From: Lachnospiraceae bacterium
GTDB taxonomy: Bacteria; Bacillota; Clostridia; Lachnospirales; Lachnospiraceae
Reading direction: 5' to 3'
NCBI GenBank assembly: GCA_017449765.1
Contig: JAFTFE010000001.1
Span: 1-38,514, forward strand
Length of the DNA: 38,514 nt
Shown: positions 6,486 to 12,853 of the stretch, piece after piece
How the letters are laid out: the number at the start of each line of letters is the position of its first letter
Numbering within the stretch: position 1 is the stretch's first letter
Translations under genes and position numbers: made by a program
The notes under the pieces: model-generated
What the model was told of the DNA's origin: nothing
Databases searched by the model: none
Seen by the model: only the letters and a program-made list of their open reading frames with translations

Positions 6486-6701
6486 CTAAATTTCTCTTTT
6501 TAATCTTTTTTTAAAGTCTGATGCAACTAAAAATGGTAATGCATAGGTGTATTTTTCTTGATTATTTTTTATATAATTAAATAATTCATCATGACTAAAT
6601 ACAAACTCACATTTATCAGGATATAGCATTCCATATTTTGTTTTTGTGCTACAATAATACTTACTATCATTTGGATCATAATCACAATGTAAAGTTTTCA
6701 A
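6486..6701 (-). CDS. Hypothetical early protein, 71 aa
   Basis: A TTG start at 6701 with GGAGAG about 10 nt upstream; no in-frame ATG is better placed. Two Cys lie near the N terminus (LHCDYDPNDSKYYCSTKTKY) and a third further on (KCEFVF). The C terminus is basic (FKKRLKREI). No recognised family. Confidence 0.6.
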   Translation of the reverse strand: MKTLHCDYDPNDSKYYCSTKTKYGMLYPDKCEFVFSHDELFNYIKNNQEKYTYALPFLVASDFKKRLKREI

Positions 6702-6714
6702 TATAATTACTCTC

Positions 6715-6954
6715 CTAATCTAATAAAGCTTTTAATATATAATCTATTGCTTTGATTGTTTCATCACTTGTATCTGAATCCATTTTAAGCAATGATATTC
6801 TATTTATTGCTTTATCAATTTTTCTTTTATATTCTTCACATTTTACCTCTCTTACACTTATTCGTACTCTTAATAGTCTATTTTCGTTTTCTAATAATTC
6901 AATAGCTTCTGCTTGACTTCTTATTACCATTGATGGATATATTTTTTGTTCCAT
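6715..6954 (-). CDS. Hypothetical early protein with coiled coil and DKAI module, 79 aa
   Basis: The preferred start is ATG 6954 (AGGATGG upstream); an ATG at 6963 overlapping the previous stop is an alternative. A leucine-rich coiled stretch (AEAIELLENENRLLRVRISV) is followed by KRKIDKAINRISLLK and a C-terminal IKAIDYILKALLD, resembling the tail module of 4881-5150 and 5147-5464. Function unknown. Confidence 0.65.
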   Translation of the reverse strand: MEQKIYPSMVIRSQAEAIELLENENRLLRVRISVREVKCEEYKRKIDKAINRISLLKMDSDTSDETIKAIDYILKALLD

Positions 6955-6956
6955 TT

Positions 6957-7154
6957 TTACCATCCTAATCCTATTAAAAATGCACTAATAATTAAGAATA
7001 TTACACTTGCTATATAAAGTGATTTCTTAGTAAATTTTAATTGTTTAGTACATTCTTCTATTGCATCTGTTTCCCAAAATTCGCTATATGTTTTCTTTTG
7101 CTGCCTTAACTTTTTATTTTCCTCGTATAATTCTTTTTTACTCTTATTCACCAT
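6957..7154 (-). CDS. Tail-anchored small membrane protein, 65 aa
   Basis: The N-terminal two thirds are a charged coiled coil (KKELYEENKKLRQQKKTYSE). One hydrophobic segment at the C terminus (LYIASVIFLIISAFLIGLGW) would anchor it with the coil in the cytoplasm. The ATG overlaps the 3' end of the upstream gene, whose product has the opposite layout (N-terminal anchor, then coil). The two may act together. That is inference only. Confidence 0.68.
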   Translation of the reverse strand: MVNKSKKELYEENKKLRQQKKTYSEFWETDAIEECTKQLKFTKKSLYIASVIFLIISAFLIGLGW

Positions 7155-7350
7155 TACACCAACTTTCTATAATGTATGGTACTTGTTCTATTTGCCATTT
7201 GTAATCTATTACTTCTTGTCGAAGTTCTTTATTACTCTTTTCTAACTTTGTTATCTGTCTATTTTTATTGGTAATTATTATTATTGATGCTGATGTGATT
7301 ACTACTATTAGGAACAAATAAAATATAAATAGTTTATTTTCTTTCTTCAT
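7144..7350 (-). CDS. N-terminally anchored coiled-coil protein, 68 aa
   Basis: A basic start (MKKENK) leads into a membrane segment (LFIFYLFLIVVITSASIIII, about residues 7-26), then a coiled coil (NRQITKLEKSNKELRQEVID). There is no lipobox or signal cleavage motif. It overlaps the tail-anchored gene downstream and starts 3 bp after the preceding stop. Spanin-like architecture was considered, but the gene is in the early operon, far from lysis genes. Function unknown. Confidence 0.68.
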   Translation of the reverse strand: MKKENKLFIFYLFLIVVITSASIIIITNKNRQITKLEKSNKELRQEVIDYKWQIEQVPYIIESWCNGE

Positions 7351-7352
7351 TA

Positions 7353-7907
7353 TTATTTTCCTCTCTCAAACATCTTTCTAGCAATATTACTTTGAACTGT
7401 ACAGCTCTTAAGTTTCATAACTTGAGTTCTAGGTCTTCTGCCAGATGGTATCTTCTTTACTAAATATTTATCTGTCATTGATTCAGCTAGTTTATCTTTT
7501 AATTCTTCAACTTCTTCTTTTAGTTTTTCGTTTTCTTTCTTTTCACTGTTTAGTTTAGCTGTTAAACCTCCAGCTTTACCTGCACTCTTTCTTCTTTCGG
7601 ATTCTTTTATTTTTAGCTGTTCTAATACATTTTCAATTGATGATGATAATTCACTAATTTCATCCTGCTGCTTTTGTAGTTCTTTGTTGTTTATTTTTAT
7701 TTGTTCAATGTAGTTATCTTGTCTTTCTGTTACTTTCTTCATTAATTCGTATTCACTTTGTTTGACTAATACATATTCTTCATTTGTAACTTTTTTATCA
7801 GAATATTTTCTTCTATATTTGTCTAAATTTGGCATCATCATTTTCAACCTAACCCTATCAAATAAACTTAATTTTTTAGCTTCTATTTTATTCTCTTTTA
7901 AATCCAT
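7353..7907 (-). CDS. Long coiled-coil early protein, 184 aa
   Basis: Residues about 50-140 are almost continuous coiled coil (NNKELQKQQDEISELSSSIE; SEKKENEKLKEEVEELKDKL) with an Ala/Gly break (RRKSAGKAGGLTAKL). The C terminus is basic and Cys-containing (KKIPSGRRPRTQVMKLKSCT) and looks conserved in related phages, possibly a nucleic-acid-binding tail. It overlaps the upstream gene by 10 bp. Function unknown. Confidence 0.7.
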   Translation of the reverse strand: MDLKENKIEAKKLSLFDRVRLKMMMPNLDKYRRKYSDKKVTNEEYVLVKQSEYELMKKVTERQDNYIEQIKINNKELQKQQDEISELSSSIENVLEQLKIKESERRKSAGKAGGLTAKLNSEKKENEKLKEEVEELKDKLAESMTDKYLVKKIPSGRRPRTQVMKLKSCTVQSNIARKMFERGK

Positions 7908-8137
7908 GTTACTGCCATCCCTAAAATATAATCTTGTCCATTCTTTGTTGAAATAATATTTGATTTTTCTTTTTTTATTCTCTCTAAATCACTATATTTA
8001 ATTAATAAATTTTTAGGCCAGTATCCATAAAAGGTATTAAAATTAATTAATTTTCTAAATATTTCTCCTAATAAATCATTTAATTTTGTATATTTAAATC
8101 TATCACAATAAACTGTATTATATTTTTCTAATCTCAT
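7898..8137 (-). CDS. Hypothetical early protein, 79 aa
   Basis: The ATG at 8137 follows AAGGAATTAGAAA. It is mixed and basic (RLEKYNTVYCDRFKYTKLND) with a hydrophobic-aromatic centre (FNTFYGYWPKNLLIKY). Both ends overlap neighbours. No recognised family. Confidence 0.65.
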   Translation of the reverse strand: MRLEKYNTVYCDRFKYTKLNDLLGEIFRKLINFNTFYGYWPKNLLIKYSDLERIKKEKSNIISTKNGQDYILGMAVTWI

Positions 8138-8294
8138 TTTCTAATTCCTTCCATTCTTTTATTTTGTAACTAATTGAATCTAATTCTTCAATTACTATTT
8201 TTAGATCACTAAGTTCTGATTTTTTTATTTGTTTGCCGTTTTTTAATCTAACTAAATATTTTTTAGCTTTCTCTATTACAGTCGATTCTGTCAT
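8118..8294 (-). CDS. Small basic/helical early protein, 58 aa
   Basis: This frame is easily missed: ATG 8294, with AAAGGAGGC 9 nt upstream, to TAA at 8118. The product starts MTESTVIEKAKKYLVRLKNG and ends IKEWKELENEIRKI. It is probably two helices. It overlaps the upstream gene by 32 bp and the downstream gene by 20 bp, typical of this packed operon. Function unknown. Confidence 0.68.
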   Translation of the reverse strand: MTESTVIEKAKKYLVRLKNGKQIKKSELSDLKIVIEELDSISYKIKEWKELENEIRKI

Positions 8295-8469
8295 TGAGTT
8301 TTAGCCTCCTTTGTAAAGCATTAATTACTTTGTTTTGCTCTTGTATTAAATCTTCTTTTACAGTAGATAATGTTTTATATAATTCCACTTGCTTTTGTAA
8401 TTCTTTATTTTCTAATAGTACAACTTGAAATCTATTTCTATAGTAATCTATTAATTCGCTATTACTCAC
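8263..8469 (-). CDS. Coiled-coil early protein, 68 aa
   Basis: A GTG start at 8469 after AGGAGGATAAAAA. Predicted coiled coil (LLENKELQKQVELYKTLSTV; QNKVINALQRRLKLND). It shares the ENKELQKQ style of several small proteins in this operon. Function unknown. Confidence 0.65.
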   Translation of the reverse strand: MSNSELIDYYRNRFQVVLLENKELQKQVELYKTLSTVKEDLIQEQNKVINALQRRLKLNDRIDCNRES

Positions 8470-8480
8470 TTTTTATCCTC

Positions 8481-8774
8481 CTAACCAACATAATAATTTT
8501 TATATTCTTTTTGTAATTCTTTTCTTATCTTTTTTGCATCTTTATCGATAAGTTCTGTATGCTCTTTTTGTACTTTTCTTCTTGCTCTTGTTATACTTTC
8601 AAATGATGGTAATCCTAATTCTTTATGTTCTAACATGATATCTTTTATTTTCATTTCTATTAATGATGGGCAATATTCTCTAATAACTTCTAAAACTAAG
8701 ATGAAATCATCTTTTCTAGTTTGCTTATTTTTCAATAATACCGTATATACAATATTTTCTAATGAAAAACTCAT
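8481..8774 (-). CDS. Conserved phage protein next to the helicase, 97 aa
   Basis: It overlaps the helicase stop (ATGA) and is co-translated with it. The core LGLPSFESITRARRKVQKEH (about residues 54-73) matches a conserved small protein found after replication genes in many Firmicutes phages, which has a helix-turn-helix feel and a basic helical tail (KIRKELQKEYKNYY). Its biochemical role is not known. A replication-accessory role is plausible from position. Confidence 0.72.
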   Translation of the reverse strand: MSFSLENIVYTVLLKNKQTRKDDFILVLEVIREYCPSLIEMKIKDIMLEHKELGLPSFESITRARRKVQKEHTELIDKDAKKIRKELQKEYKNYYVG

Positions 8775-9979
8775 TTTATATCCATTTTCTGCCTTTCTTT
8801 ATCATATTCTGCCATAATAGCAACTCCTCTTTTAGAACCTCTACATTTTGCTAATACTAAATCTATTTGCTTTGATGGAGTATTTATTTCAGGATGCTGA
8901 TCATGAATTAAAATTAGTGTATCTGCTGTTTGCTCTAATTCACCTGAATCTTTTAAATCTTGCATTGTTGGCTTATCAGCGCCGTTTCTATTAATCTGTG
9001 CTACTAAAAAAATAGTACAGTTATAATCTTTGGTAATATCGTTAAATTCTCTGACAACTTCGCCAATGCGTTCTTTATCATTTTGGTTTGATTTGTTTTT
9101 TACATAACCAACATAATCTATAAAGACAATTAAATGTTCCTCTCTTTGTTCTTTAATGATTTTATTTCTGATAGATTTTAACGATTTTGAACCATTTACA
9201 AGTTCATAATTTAAGTTATATATTTGTTTAGCAGCTTTTGATGCTCTTTCGTTTTGAATTTCTGTAGTAGGATCTATGATTAAATTTATTGGTAAATCTG
9301 CTTCTATTCCTAACATTCTTTCATAGACTTCTTCTTCTGTCATTTCTAAATTAAAAAATATAGTTTTGTATTTTCTAGATAAATCTAAGAATAAATTTAA
9401 TGCTAAAGCACTTTTACCTTCACTAGGTCTTGCTGCAATAACATTTACTGTATGTTTTTTTAATTTTAATTTACTATTTAATTTCCATAATCTTGAAAAA
9501 GATAAGTTTTTTTCTTTATTTCTTACCATTTTTAGCATTTCTTCTGGTGTTATTTTTTTATAGTTGTTAGAGATTAATAATTCTTTATTCTGAATCTCTA
9601 ATATTTTTTCAACTAATGTATCTTTTTGAATTTTAGAATTTTTATAGTTATCTATTAAATCTTCAATTTGTTTGGTTTTAAATTTTTCAACAAGTGATTC
9701 TTGGTATTCATAAAATAAAGCTGGAAATGCTGGTAAATCAAATTTACTAGAAATATAATTAATAAAATTGGCTTGTTGTGTTTCTTTTAATGAAGAAGTC
9801 ATTAAAACAACATCTAAATTCTTGTGTTCTTTATAAAATTTTTTAAAGAAATTTATAATACTGCGATTGGTTTGATTCTGAAATGCAATATCATCTACAT
9901 ATAATTCATTAATTAAATGATTATTTTGCAAAATACATGATATGATATTATCTTCTAAATCATAATTAGATGTATTCAT
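8771..9979 (-). CDS. dnaB: Replicative DNA helicase, DnaB-like
   Basis: This 402-aa protein is close to the DnaB family's usual length, slightly short. The N-terminal domain carries DnaB-type features (EDNIISCILQNNHLINEL). The RecA-like ATPase has Walker A AARPSEGKSALALN (about residues 182-195) and Walker B LIVFIDYVGYV. The later motifs, FLVAQINR and LKDSGELEQTADTLILI, are typical of DnaB motif 3-4 and the arginine-finger region. It would unwind DNA 5'-3' at the phage origin, loaded by the initiator encoded just upstream (14-bp overlap). Identification is strong. Confidence 0.93.
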   Translation of the reverse strand: MNTSNYDLEDNIISCILQNNHLINELYVDDIAFQNQTNRSIINFFKKFYKEHKNLDVVLMTSSLKETQQANFINYISSKFDLPAFPALFYEYQESLVEKFKTKQIEDLIDNYKNSKIQKDTLVEKILEIQNKELLISNNYKKITPEEMLKMVRNKEKNLSFSRLWKLNSKLKLKKHTVNVIAARPSEGKSALALNLFLDLSRKYKTIFFNLEMTEEEVYERMLGIEADLPINLIIDPTTEIQNERASKAAKQIYNLNYELVNGSKSLKSIRNKIIKEQREEHLIVFIDYVGYVKNKSNQNDKERIGEVVREFNDITKDYNCTIFLVAQINRNGADKPTMQDLKDSGELEQTADTLILIHDQHPEINTPSKQIDLVLAKCRGSKRGVAIMAEYDKERQKMDIK

Positions 9980-10631
9980 ATTTTTCTTGTTCTTCTGCTA
10001 ATTTATCAGAATATTTACCTTCCAAAACTTTAATACAATTTGTATCATTTCCTATAAACCAATCGAAATCAGCTTTCCATTTACTGTTTTTTGCGTTGCC
10101 TGTTAAGAAACTAGATTTGGATGCTATTTCAAATGCTTTGATTAAATTATCATATCCTACATCTTTTAATCTACTAATAATTTTATTTTTTCGTTGTTTA
10201 GTAATTTTTTTGATTTTAGGGAACTTGTCCAATCTATTATAGAAATCTACAAGTATATTAATTGTATTATTAATACTTGTATTATTCTCTTTGACTTTTT
10301 GGTCAATAGGGTTATTGATTGTTTGGTCAAGAGGTATTGACATTTTAGTCAATAGGTATATTAATCTCCTTTTTATCTCTTTTGTTTTTTCATCATATTC
10401 TAATTTTATTTCAATATACCCTCTATTTTTTAATTCATTTAAAAGTCTTGATATTGTTTCCTTCCTTACTCCGTACAAATCAGCAAAATATTTATTGGAT
10501 GCAAAACAATAGCCATCTTTATTACATAATGCTGTTATTTCTGCATATAAGAATTTAGCTTTATCTTTTAATGATTTATCATATCTTATATCTGCAGGTA
10601 TAATCGCATAATAATTTGGTTTATCCTCCAT
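9966..10631 (-). CDS. Replication initiator (winged-helix N terminus, O-like)
   Basis: The start at ATG 10631 has AAAGGG 7 nt upstream; an upstream in-frame codon is less likely. The 221-aa product has an N-terminal winged helix (DKAKFLYAEITALCNKDGYC; SNKYFADLYGVRKETISRLL) of the helix-turn-helix-36 type seen in phage initiators. A variable linker (about residues 100-130) is encoded by the iterons at 10291-10352. The C-terminal domain ends in KWKADFDWFIGNDTNCIKVL, a conserved replisome-organiser motif. It would bind the iterons and recruit the helicase encoded directly downstream. Confidence 0.87.
   Translation of the reverse strand: MEDKPNYYAIIPADIRYDKSLKDKAKFLYAEITALCNKDGYCFASNKYFADLYGVRKETISRLLNELKNRGYIEIKLEYDEKTKEIKRRLIYLLTKMSIPLDQTINNPIDQKVKENNTSINNTINILVDFYNRLDKFPKIKKITKQRKNKIISRLKDVGYDNLIKAFEIASKSSFLTGNAKNSKWKADFDWFIGNDTNCIKVLEGKYSDKLAEEQEKYEYI
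10291..10352. other. Probable replication origin: three dyad iterons inside the initiator gene
   Basis: Three copies of a 16-bp dyad TTGA(C/T)-N6-GTCAA start at 10291, 10315 and 10337 (spacing 24 and 22 bp, about two helical turns), each followed by AAGAGG or AATAGG. They lie in the linker-coding part of the initiator gene, as in lambda O. A pyrimidine/AT-rich stretch follows on one side (about 10353-10420). Confidence 0.75.
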
Positions 10632-10666
10632 ATATATACCCTTTCTATTCAACCGTTACCCAAGAT

Positions 10667-10760
10667 TTGACAAATTACTATTTTTATGGTATTTTCTTAG
10701 TGTAAATTTGTTTAAATTTATTATTGATTTATGAGTTTGTGCGAACTTATAAATCTTTTT
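10667..10760 (+). ncRNA. Candidate short plus-strand transcript (promoter plus terminator)
   Basis: TTGACA (10667-10672), a 17-bp spacer and TATTTT (10690-10695) form a good plus-strand promoter. About 30 nt further is a strong hairpin, 10726-10755 (GATTTATGAGTTTG pairing with the downstream arm), followed by TTTTTT. The predicted RNA is about 60 nt, with a second small hairpin TAAATTT-GTTT-AAATTTA. It runs against the leftward early operon just upstream of the initiator gene. No open frame fits. Confidence 0.45.
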
Positions 10761-10948
10761 TATTGCATTTGATCATATAACCATTCTCCAGTAGTGCTTG
10801 CAATAGTAAACGATAACAAAGTTGTTACTACTCCAAACCAGCTTAATCCAGCTATGCTCCAACATAGTTTTAAAAATACATATCCTAAATCAATACAACT
10901 AGCTATAAATAAAGTTAATAAAATCATATTTCTATATTTTCTTTTCAT
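10760..10948 (-). CDS. Small membrane protein with two hydrophobic segments, 62 aa
   Basis: AAAGGAG precedes ATG 10948. Two membrane segments are visible: MILLTLFIASCIDLGYVFL (about residues 8-26) and SWFGVVTTLLSFTIASTTGE (about 36-55), with a charged tail. No family is recognised. The gene ends at the edge of the plus-strand terminator hairpin. Confidence 0.7.
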   Translation of the reverse strand: MKRKYRNMILLTLFIASCIDLGYVFLKLCWSIAGLSWFGVVTTLLSFTIASTTGEWLYDQMQ

Positions 10949-10962
10949 ATTAAAACTCCTTT

Positions 10963-11073
10963 CTAAGAATAATATTCATCTTGAATTGCTTTCGTAAGCA
11001 TTTCAATAATTTCTTTCTTTTCTTCCTCAGTTGGAGGATTCATTACTTTAATTGATAAAAATTTTTTATCCAT
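10963..11073 (-). CDS. Small hypothetical protein, 36 aa
   Basis: ATG 11073 is preceded by AGGAGG. The product begins MDKKFLSIKVMNPPTEEEKK and ends in a helix (KEIIEMLTKAIQDEYYS). The VxNPPxEEEKK layout resembles small conserved proteins in early operons of Firmicutes phages. Function unknown. It is too short for usual gene calling but has a strong ribosome site and a coding-like composition. Confidence 0.7.
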   Translation of the reverse strand: MDKKFLSIKVMNPPTEEEKKEIIEMLTKAIQDEYYS

Positions 11074-11109
11074 ACATTACCTCCTACTTAATTTATATTC
11101 GACATTCTT

Positions 11110-11126
11110 TTTAGTTTGCTGACTAA
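11110..11126. repeat. 17-bp element, inverted copy at 15051-15067
   Basis: TTTAGTTTGCTGACTAA here is the exact reverse complement of 15051-15067. Both copies are intergenic and bracket the rightward lysogeny block. This copy abuts the -35 box of the 11183 gene, suggesting an operator or recombination site. Confidence 0.8.
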
Positions 11127-11155
11127 TTTACTTTTATCTCACTTCACTTTATAAT
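11127..11155 (+). promoter_or_regulatory. Promoter of the rightward moron gene
   Basis: TTTACT (11127-11132), a 17-bp spacer and TATAAT (11150-11155) lead to a start about 28 bp upstream of the TTG codon at 11183. Confidence 0.7.
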
Positions 11156-11182
11156 AATTAATTAAGAAAGTGAGGTGACATT

Positions 11183-11746
11183 TTGACTAACATGACTAAT
11201 ACTGATTGGATACAATTTTGGCTTGCTATTGGTACTGGCGTTCTTGCTATTATTTCTACTATCACAATTGTAATTACACTAGTTCAAAATCATAAATTAA
11301 ATATTGAAAATTCACGAGCTAAAATTATTTTTTATATTGACTACATTAGATCAAATGACAAATTTTTTTTAACCATCAAGAATTTTGGAAATTCAATTGG
11401 AAAAATAAATTATATAAAGGTTAATCCAAAACTTGATTATAAAAAAATTCCAATGTATAAACAAAAACATCCAGTTATTACTGATGCTAAAAATTTTGTT
11501 TTAGCACCTAATCAAAAAATTAGTTCTTGGTTTAATTTTAGAAATTATCCAGATAAAGTTTTTAACATAGAAATTAGTTATGATACAATCAATAAAACTT
11601 ACGTGGAAAAATATAAGATTGACATGAATTTTATTGATACAGTAGAAAATTTGTACCATTCTCCAATTGATTGTAACGATGAAATTCAAGCATTAGTTTG
11701 GATAGAACATCAATTATCTGAAATTTCCGAAAGAATAGATAAGTAA
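11183..11746 (+). CDS. Membrane-anchored moron protein, 187 aa
   Basis: A TTG start at 11183 follows GAGGTG; an ATG nine bases later is the alternative. One N-terminal membrane segment (FWLAIGTGVLAIISTITIVI, about residues 12-31) precedes a globular region of about 150 residues with beta-rich character (IIFYIDYIRSNDKFFLTIKN; KVFNIEISYDTINKTYVEKY). No catalytic motif is visible. The gene has its own promoter and opposes the surrounding early operon, the hallmark of a moron expressed from the prophage. Superinfection exclusion is a reasonable guess; family unknown. Confidence 0.75.
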   Translation: MTNMTNTDWIQFWLAIGTGVLAIISTITIVITLVQNHKLNIENSRAKIIFYIDYIRSNDKFFLTIKNFGNSIGKINYIKVNPKLDYKKIPMYKQKHPVITDAKNFVLAPNQKISSWFNFRNYPDKVFNIEISYDTINKTYVEKYKIDMNFIDTVENLYHSPIDCNDEIQALVWIEHQLSEISERIDK

Positions 11747-11824
11747 AAATATAATTCCTAAAAAAATTATTATTGCTAAACTACACATAATAATGAATAG
11801 TATATATATTACCTTTTCACTCAT
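11714..11824 (-). CDS. Small membrane protein overlapping the moron gene, 36 aa
   Basis: ATG 11824, with AGGAGAAT upstream, to TAA at 11714. The product is MSEKVIYILFIIMCSLAIII followed by more hydrophobic residues, a single membrane helix. It starts 2 bp after the preceding gene's stop and overlaps the 3' end of the convergent plus-strand gene by 33 bp. Confidence 0.6.
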   Translation of the reverse strand: MSEKVIYILFIIMCSLAIIIFLGIIFLLIYSFGNFR

Positions 11825-11826
11825 TA

Positions 11827-12075
11827 CTATTCTCCTGTTAATTTGATTTTACTTGCTGATATTGTAATACCATCATTATTTGCTACTAATTCACTATGAA
11901 TATTATTAGAATCTAATAATAATTTCATTATTTCTACATCTGTATTGTTATATGTTCTATCTTCAAATAAATAATTAATTAATCTTTGTTTTAATTCTTC
12001 AATTGTATGATTAACCTCTTTTGGAACTTTAATAATGTATTCCTTTTCATTTTCTTCGTATTTAATGTTATTCAT
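11827..12075 (-). CDS. Hypothetical early protein, 82 aa
   Basis: Second gene of the leftward early transcript after the Cro-like gene; GAAGG precedes the ATG. Acidic N terminus (NNIKYEENEKEYIIKVPKEV), central helix (TIEELKQRLINYLFED), and a beta-like end (GITISASKIKLTGE). A palindromic operator lies just upstream (12096-12112), so it may be separately controlled by the repressor. Family unknown. Confidence 0.7.
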   Translation of the reverse strand: MNNIKYEENEKEYIIKVPKEVNHTIEELKQRLINYLFEDRTYNNTDVEIMKLLLDSNNIHSELVANNDGITISASKIKLTGE

Positions 12076-12095
12076 ATTTAACCTTCTTTCTTTTA

Positions 12096-12112
12096 TTTCA
12101 CTTTAAGTGAAA
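12096..12112. promoter_or_regulatory. Operator: 17-bp palindrome downstream of the Cro-like gene
   Basis: TTTCACTT-T-AAGTGAAA is a perfect palindrome around one base. It is the same sequence family as the two switch operators at 12357-12373 and 12408-12424. It sits 2 bp past the Cro-like stop. Confidence 0.85.
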
Positions 12113-12114
12113 TA

Positions 12115-12324
12115 TTATTTTAAAAAAAATTCATCTATGTTACATCCAATTGCTGCTGCAATACCATTTAGTTTATTAATACTATAACTTAATGGATTGT
12201 TTTCCATATTTAAATATGTTTGTTTTGAAATATTCAATATTTCTGCAACATTTTCTTGCGTTTTTCCATGCTTTTCTCTGCATGATTTTATGTTTCTTGA
12301 AATTTGAATTTCATTTGTCTCCAT
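12115..12324 (-). CDS. Cro-like XRE-family regulator, 69 aa
   Basis: A compact XRE helix-turn-helix covers most of the 69 residues (ISRNIKSCREKHGKTQENVA; LNISKQTYLNMENNPLSYSI), ending with the typical IGCNIDEFFLK. It is the first gene of the leftward early operon, facing the plus-strand repressor across the operators. AAAGGAGG lies upstream. The arrangement identifies it as the Cro-equivalent of the lysis-lysogeny switch. It probably represses the repressor promoter and tunes its own. Confidence 0.87.
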   Translation of the reverse strand: METNEIQISRNIKSCREKHGKTQENVAEILNISKQTYLNMENNPLSYSINKLNGIAAAIGCNIDEFFLK

Positions 12325-12350
12325 TGCTTACCTCCTTTCATCTTGTACTA

Positions 12351-12379
12351 ATTATATTTCACTTAAAGTGAAAAGTCAA
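12351..12379 (-). promoter_or_regulatory. Leftward early promoter with operator in the spacer
   Basis: On the minus strand TTGACT (12379-12374), a 17-bp spacer (12373-12357) and TATAAT (12356-12351). The spacer is exactly the perfect palindrome TTTCACTT-N-AAGTGAAA, so repressor binding would occlude both boxes. Confidence 0.88.
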
Positions 12380-12407
12380 GCATTTTTTAAAAAAAAGTAA
12401 AAAAATA

Positions 12408-12437
12408 TTTTACTTTTAGTGAAATTGGTGATATTAT
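12408..12437 (+). promoter_or_regulatory. Repressor promoter overlapping an imperfect operator
   Basis: TTTACT (12409-12414), a 17-bp spacer and TATTAT (12432-12437). The imperfect operator TTTTACTT-T-TAGTGAAA (12408-12424) covers the -35 box and half of the spacer. Its centre is 51 bp from that of the neighbouring perfect operator. Confidence 0.78.
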
Positions 12438-12457
12438 TATATAAAAGGAGGGATGAA

Positions 12458-12811
12458 ATGTATAATGATTATTTTCCACAAAATATTAAATATTTATTAG
12501 ATAATGGTGAAATAAGTGCCAAAACAATTTTAGAATTGACAGGCAACAACTCTCCTAGCCTAATAACAATGTGGAAAACTGGCGAGAGACAAATAACTAC
12601 CAAAGATTTAATTACTATTGCAAATCATTTGGGATATACAGTTGATGAATTAATTAACAAAGATTTAAGCAAATCTAATAACAAAACTGATAGGTTTCAA
12701 GTTCTATTTGATAAAACAAAAGATATTCTATCTGATGATGATAGAGCCACAATAGAATTTATAATGCAAAAGACAATAGATAATTATGAAAAAAATAAAA
12801 ATAATCAATAA
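12458..12811 (+). CDS. CI/ImmR-like lysogeny repressor, 117 aa
   Basis: ATG 12458 follows AAAGGAGGGATGAA; the open frame upstream is not coding. The N-terminal helix-turn-helix (NIKYLLDNGEISAKTILELT; SLITMWKTGERQITTKDLIT) is XRE/Cro-CI type, ending at YTVDELINKDL. The rest is a short helical tail (about residues 70-117) that could dimerise. There is no S24 peptidase domain, so RecA-driven self-cleavage is not expected. The ImmA-like gene directly downstream suggests induction by proteolysis of the repressor, as for ImmR/ImmA of ICEBs1. Confidence 0.87.
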   Translation: MYNDYFPQNIKYLLDNGEISAKTILELTGNNSPSLITMWKTGERQITTKDLITIANHLGYTVDELINKDLSKSNNKTDRFQVLFDKTKDILSDDDRATIEFIMQKTIDNYEKNKNNQ

Positions 12812-12826
12812 GTATGCTAGTACAGG

Positions 12827-12851
12827 TACTTAATAGGAGGAGTATTAAGTA
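12827..12851 (+). promoter_or_regulatory. Hairpin displaying the ImmA ribosome-binding site in its loop
   Basis: TACTTAATA (12827-12835) and TATTAAGTA (12843-12851) are perfect 9-bp complements. The 7-nt loop is GGAGGAG, the Shine-Dalgarno sequence of the ImmA-like gene, whose ATG is 2 nt past the stem. Confidence 0.8.
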
Positions 12852-12853
12852 TT

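Noticed and set aside
7144-7350. Spanin pair with the neighbouring tail-anchored gene
   Set aside because: No lipobox, early-operon position and a Gram-positive host make spanins implausible.
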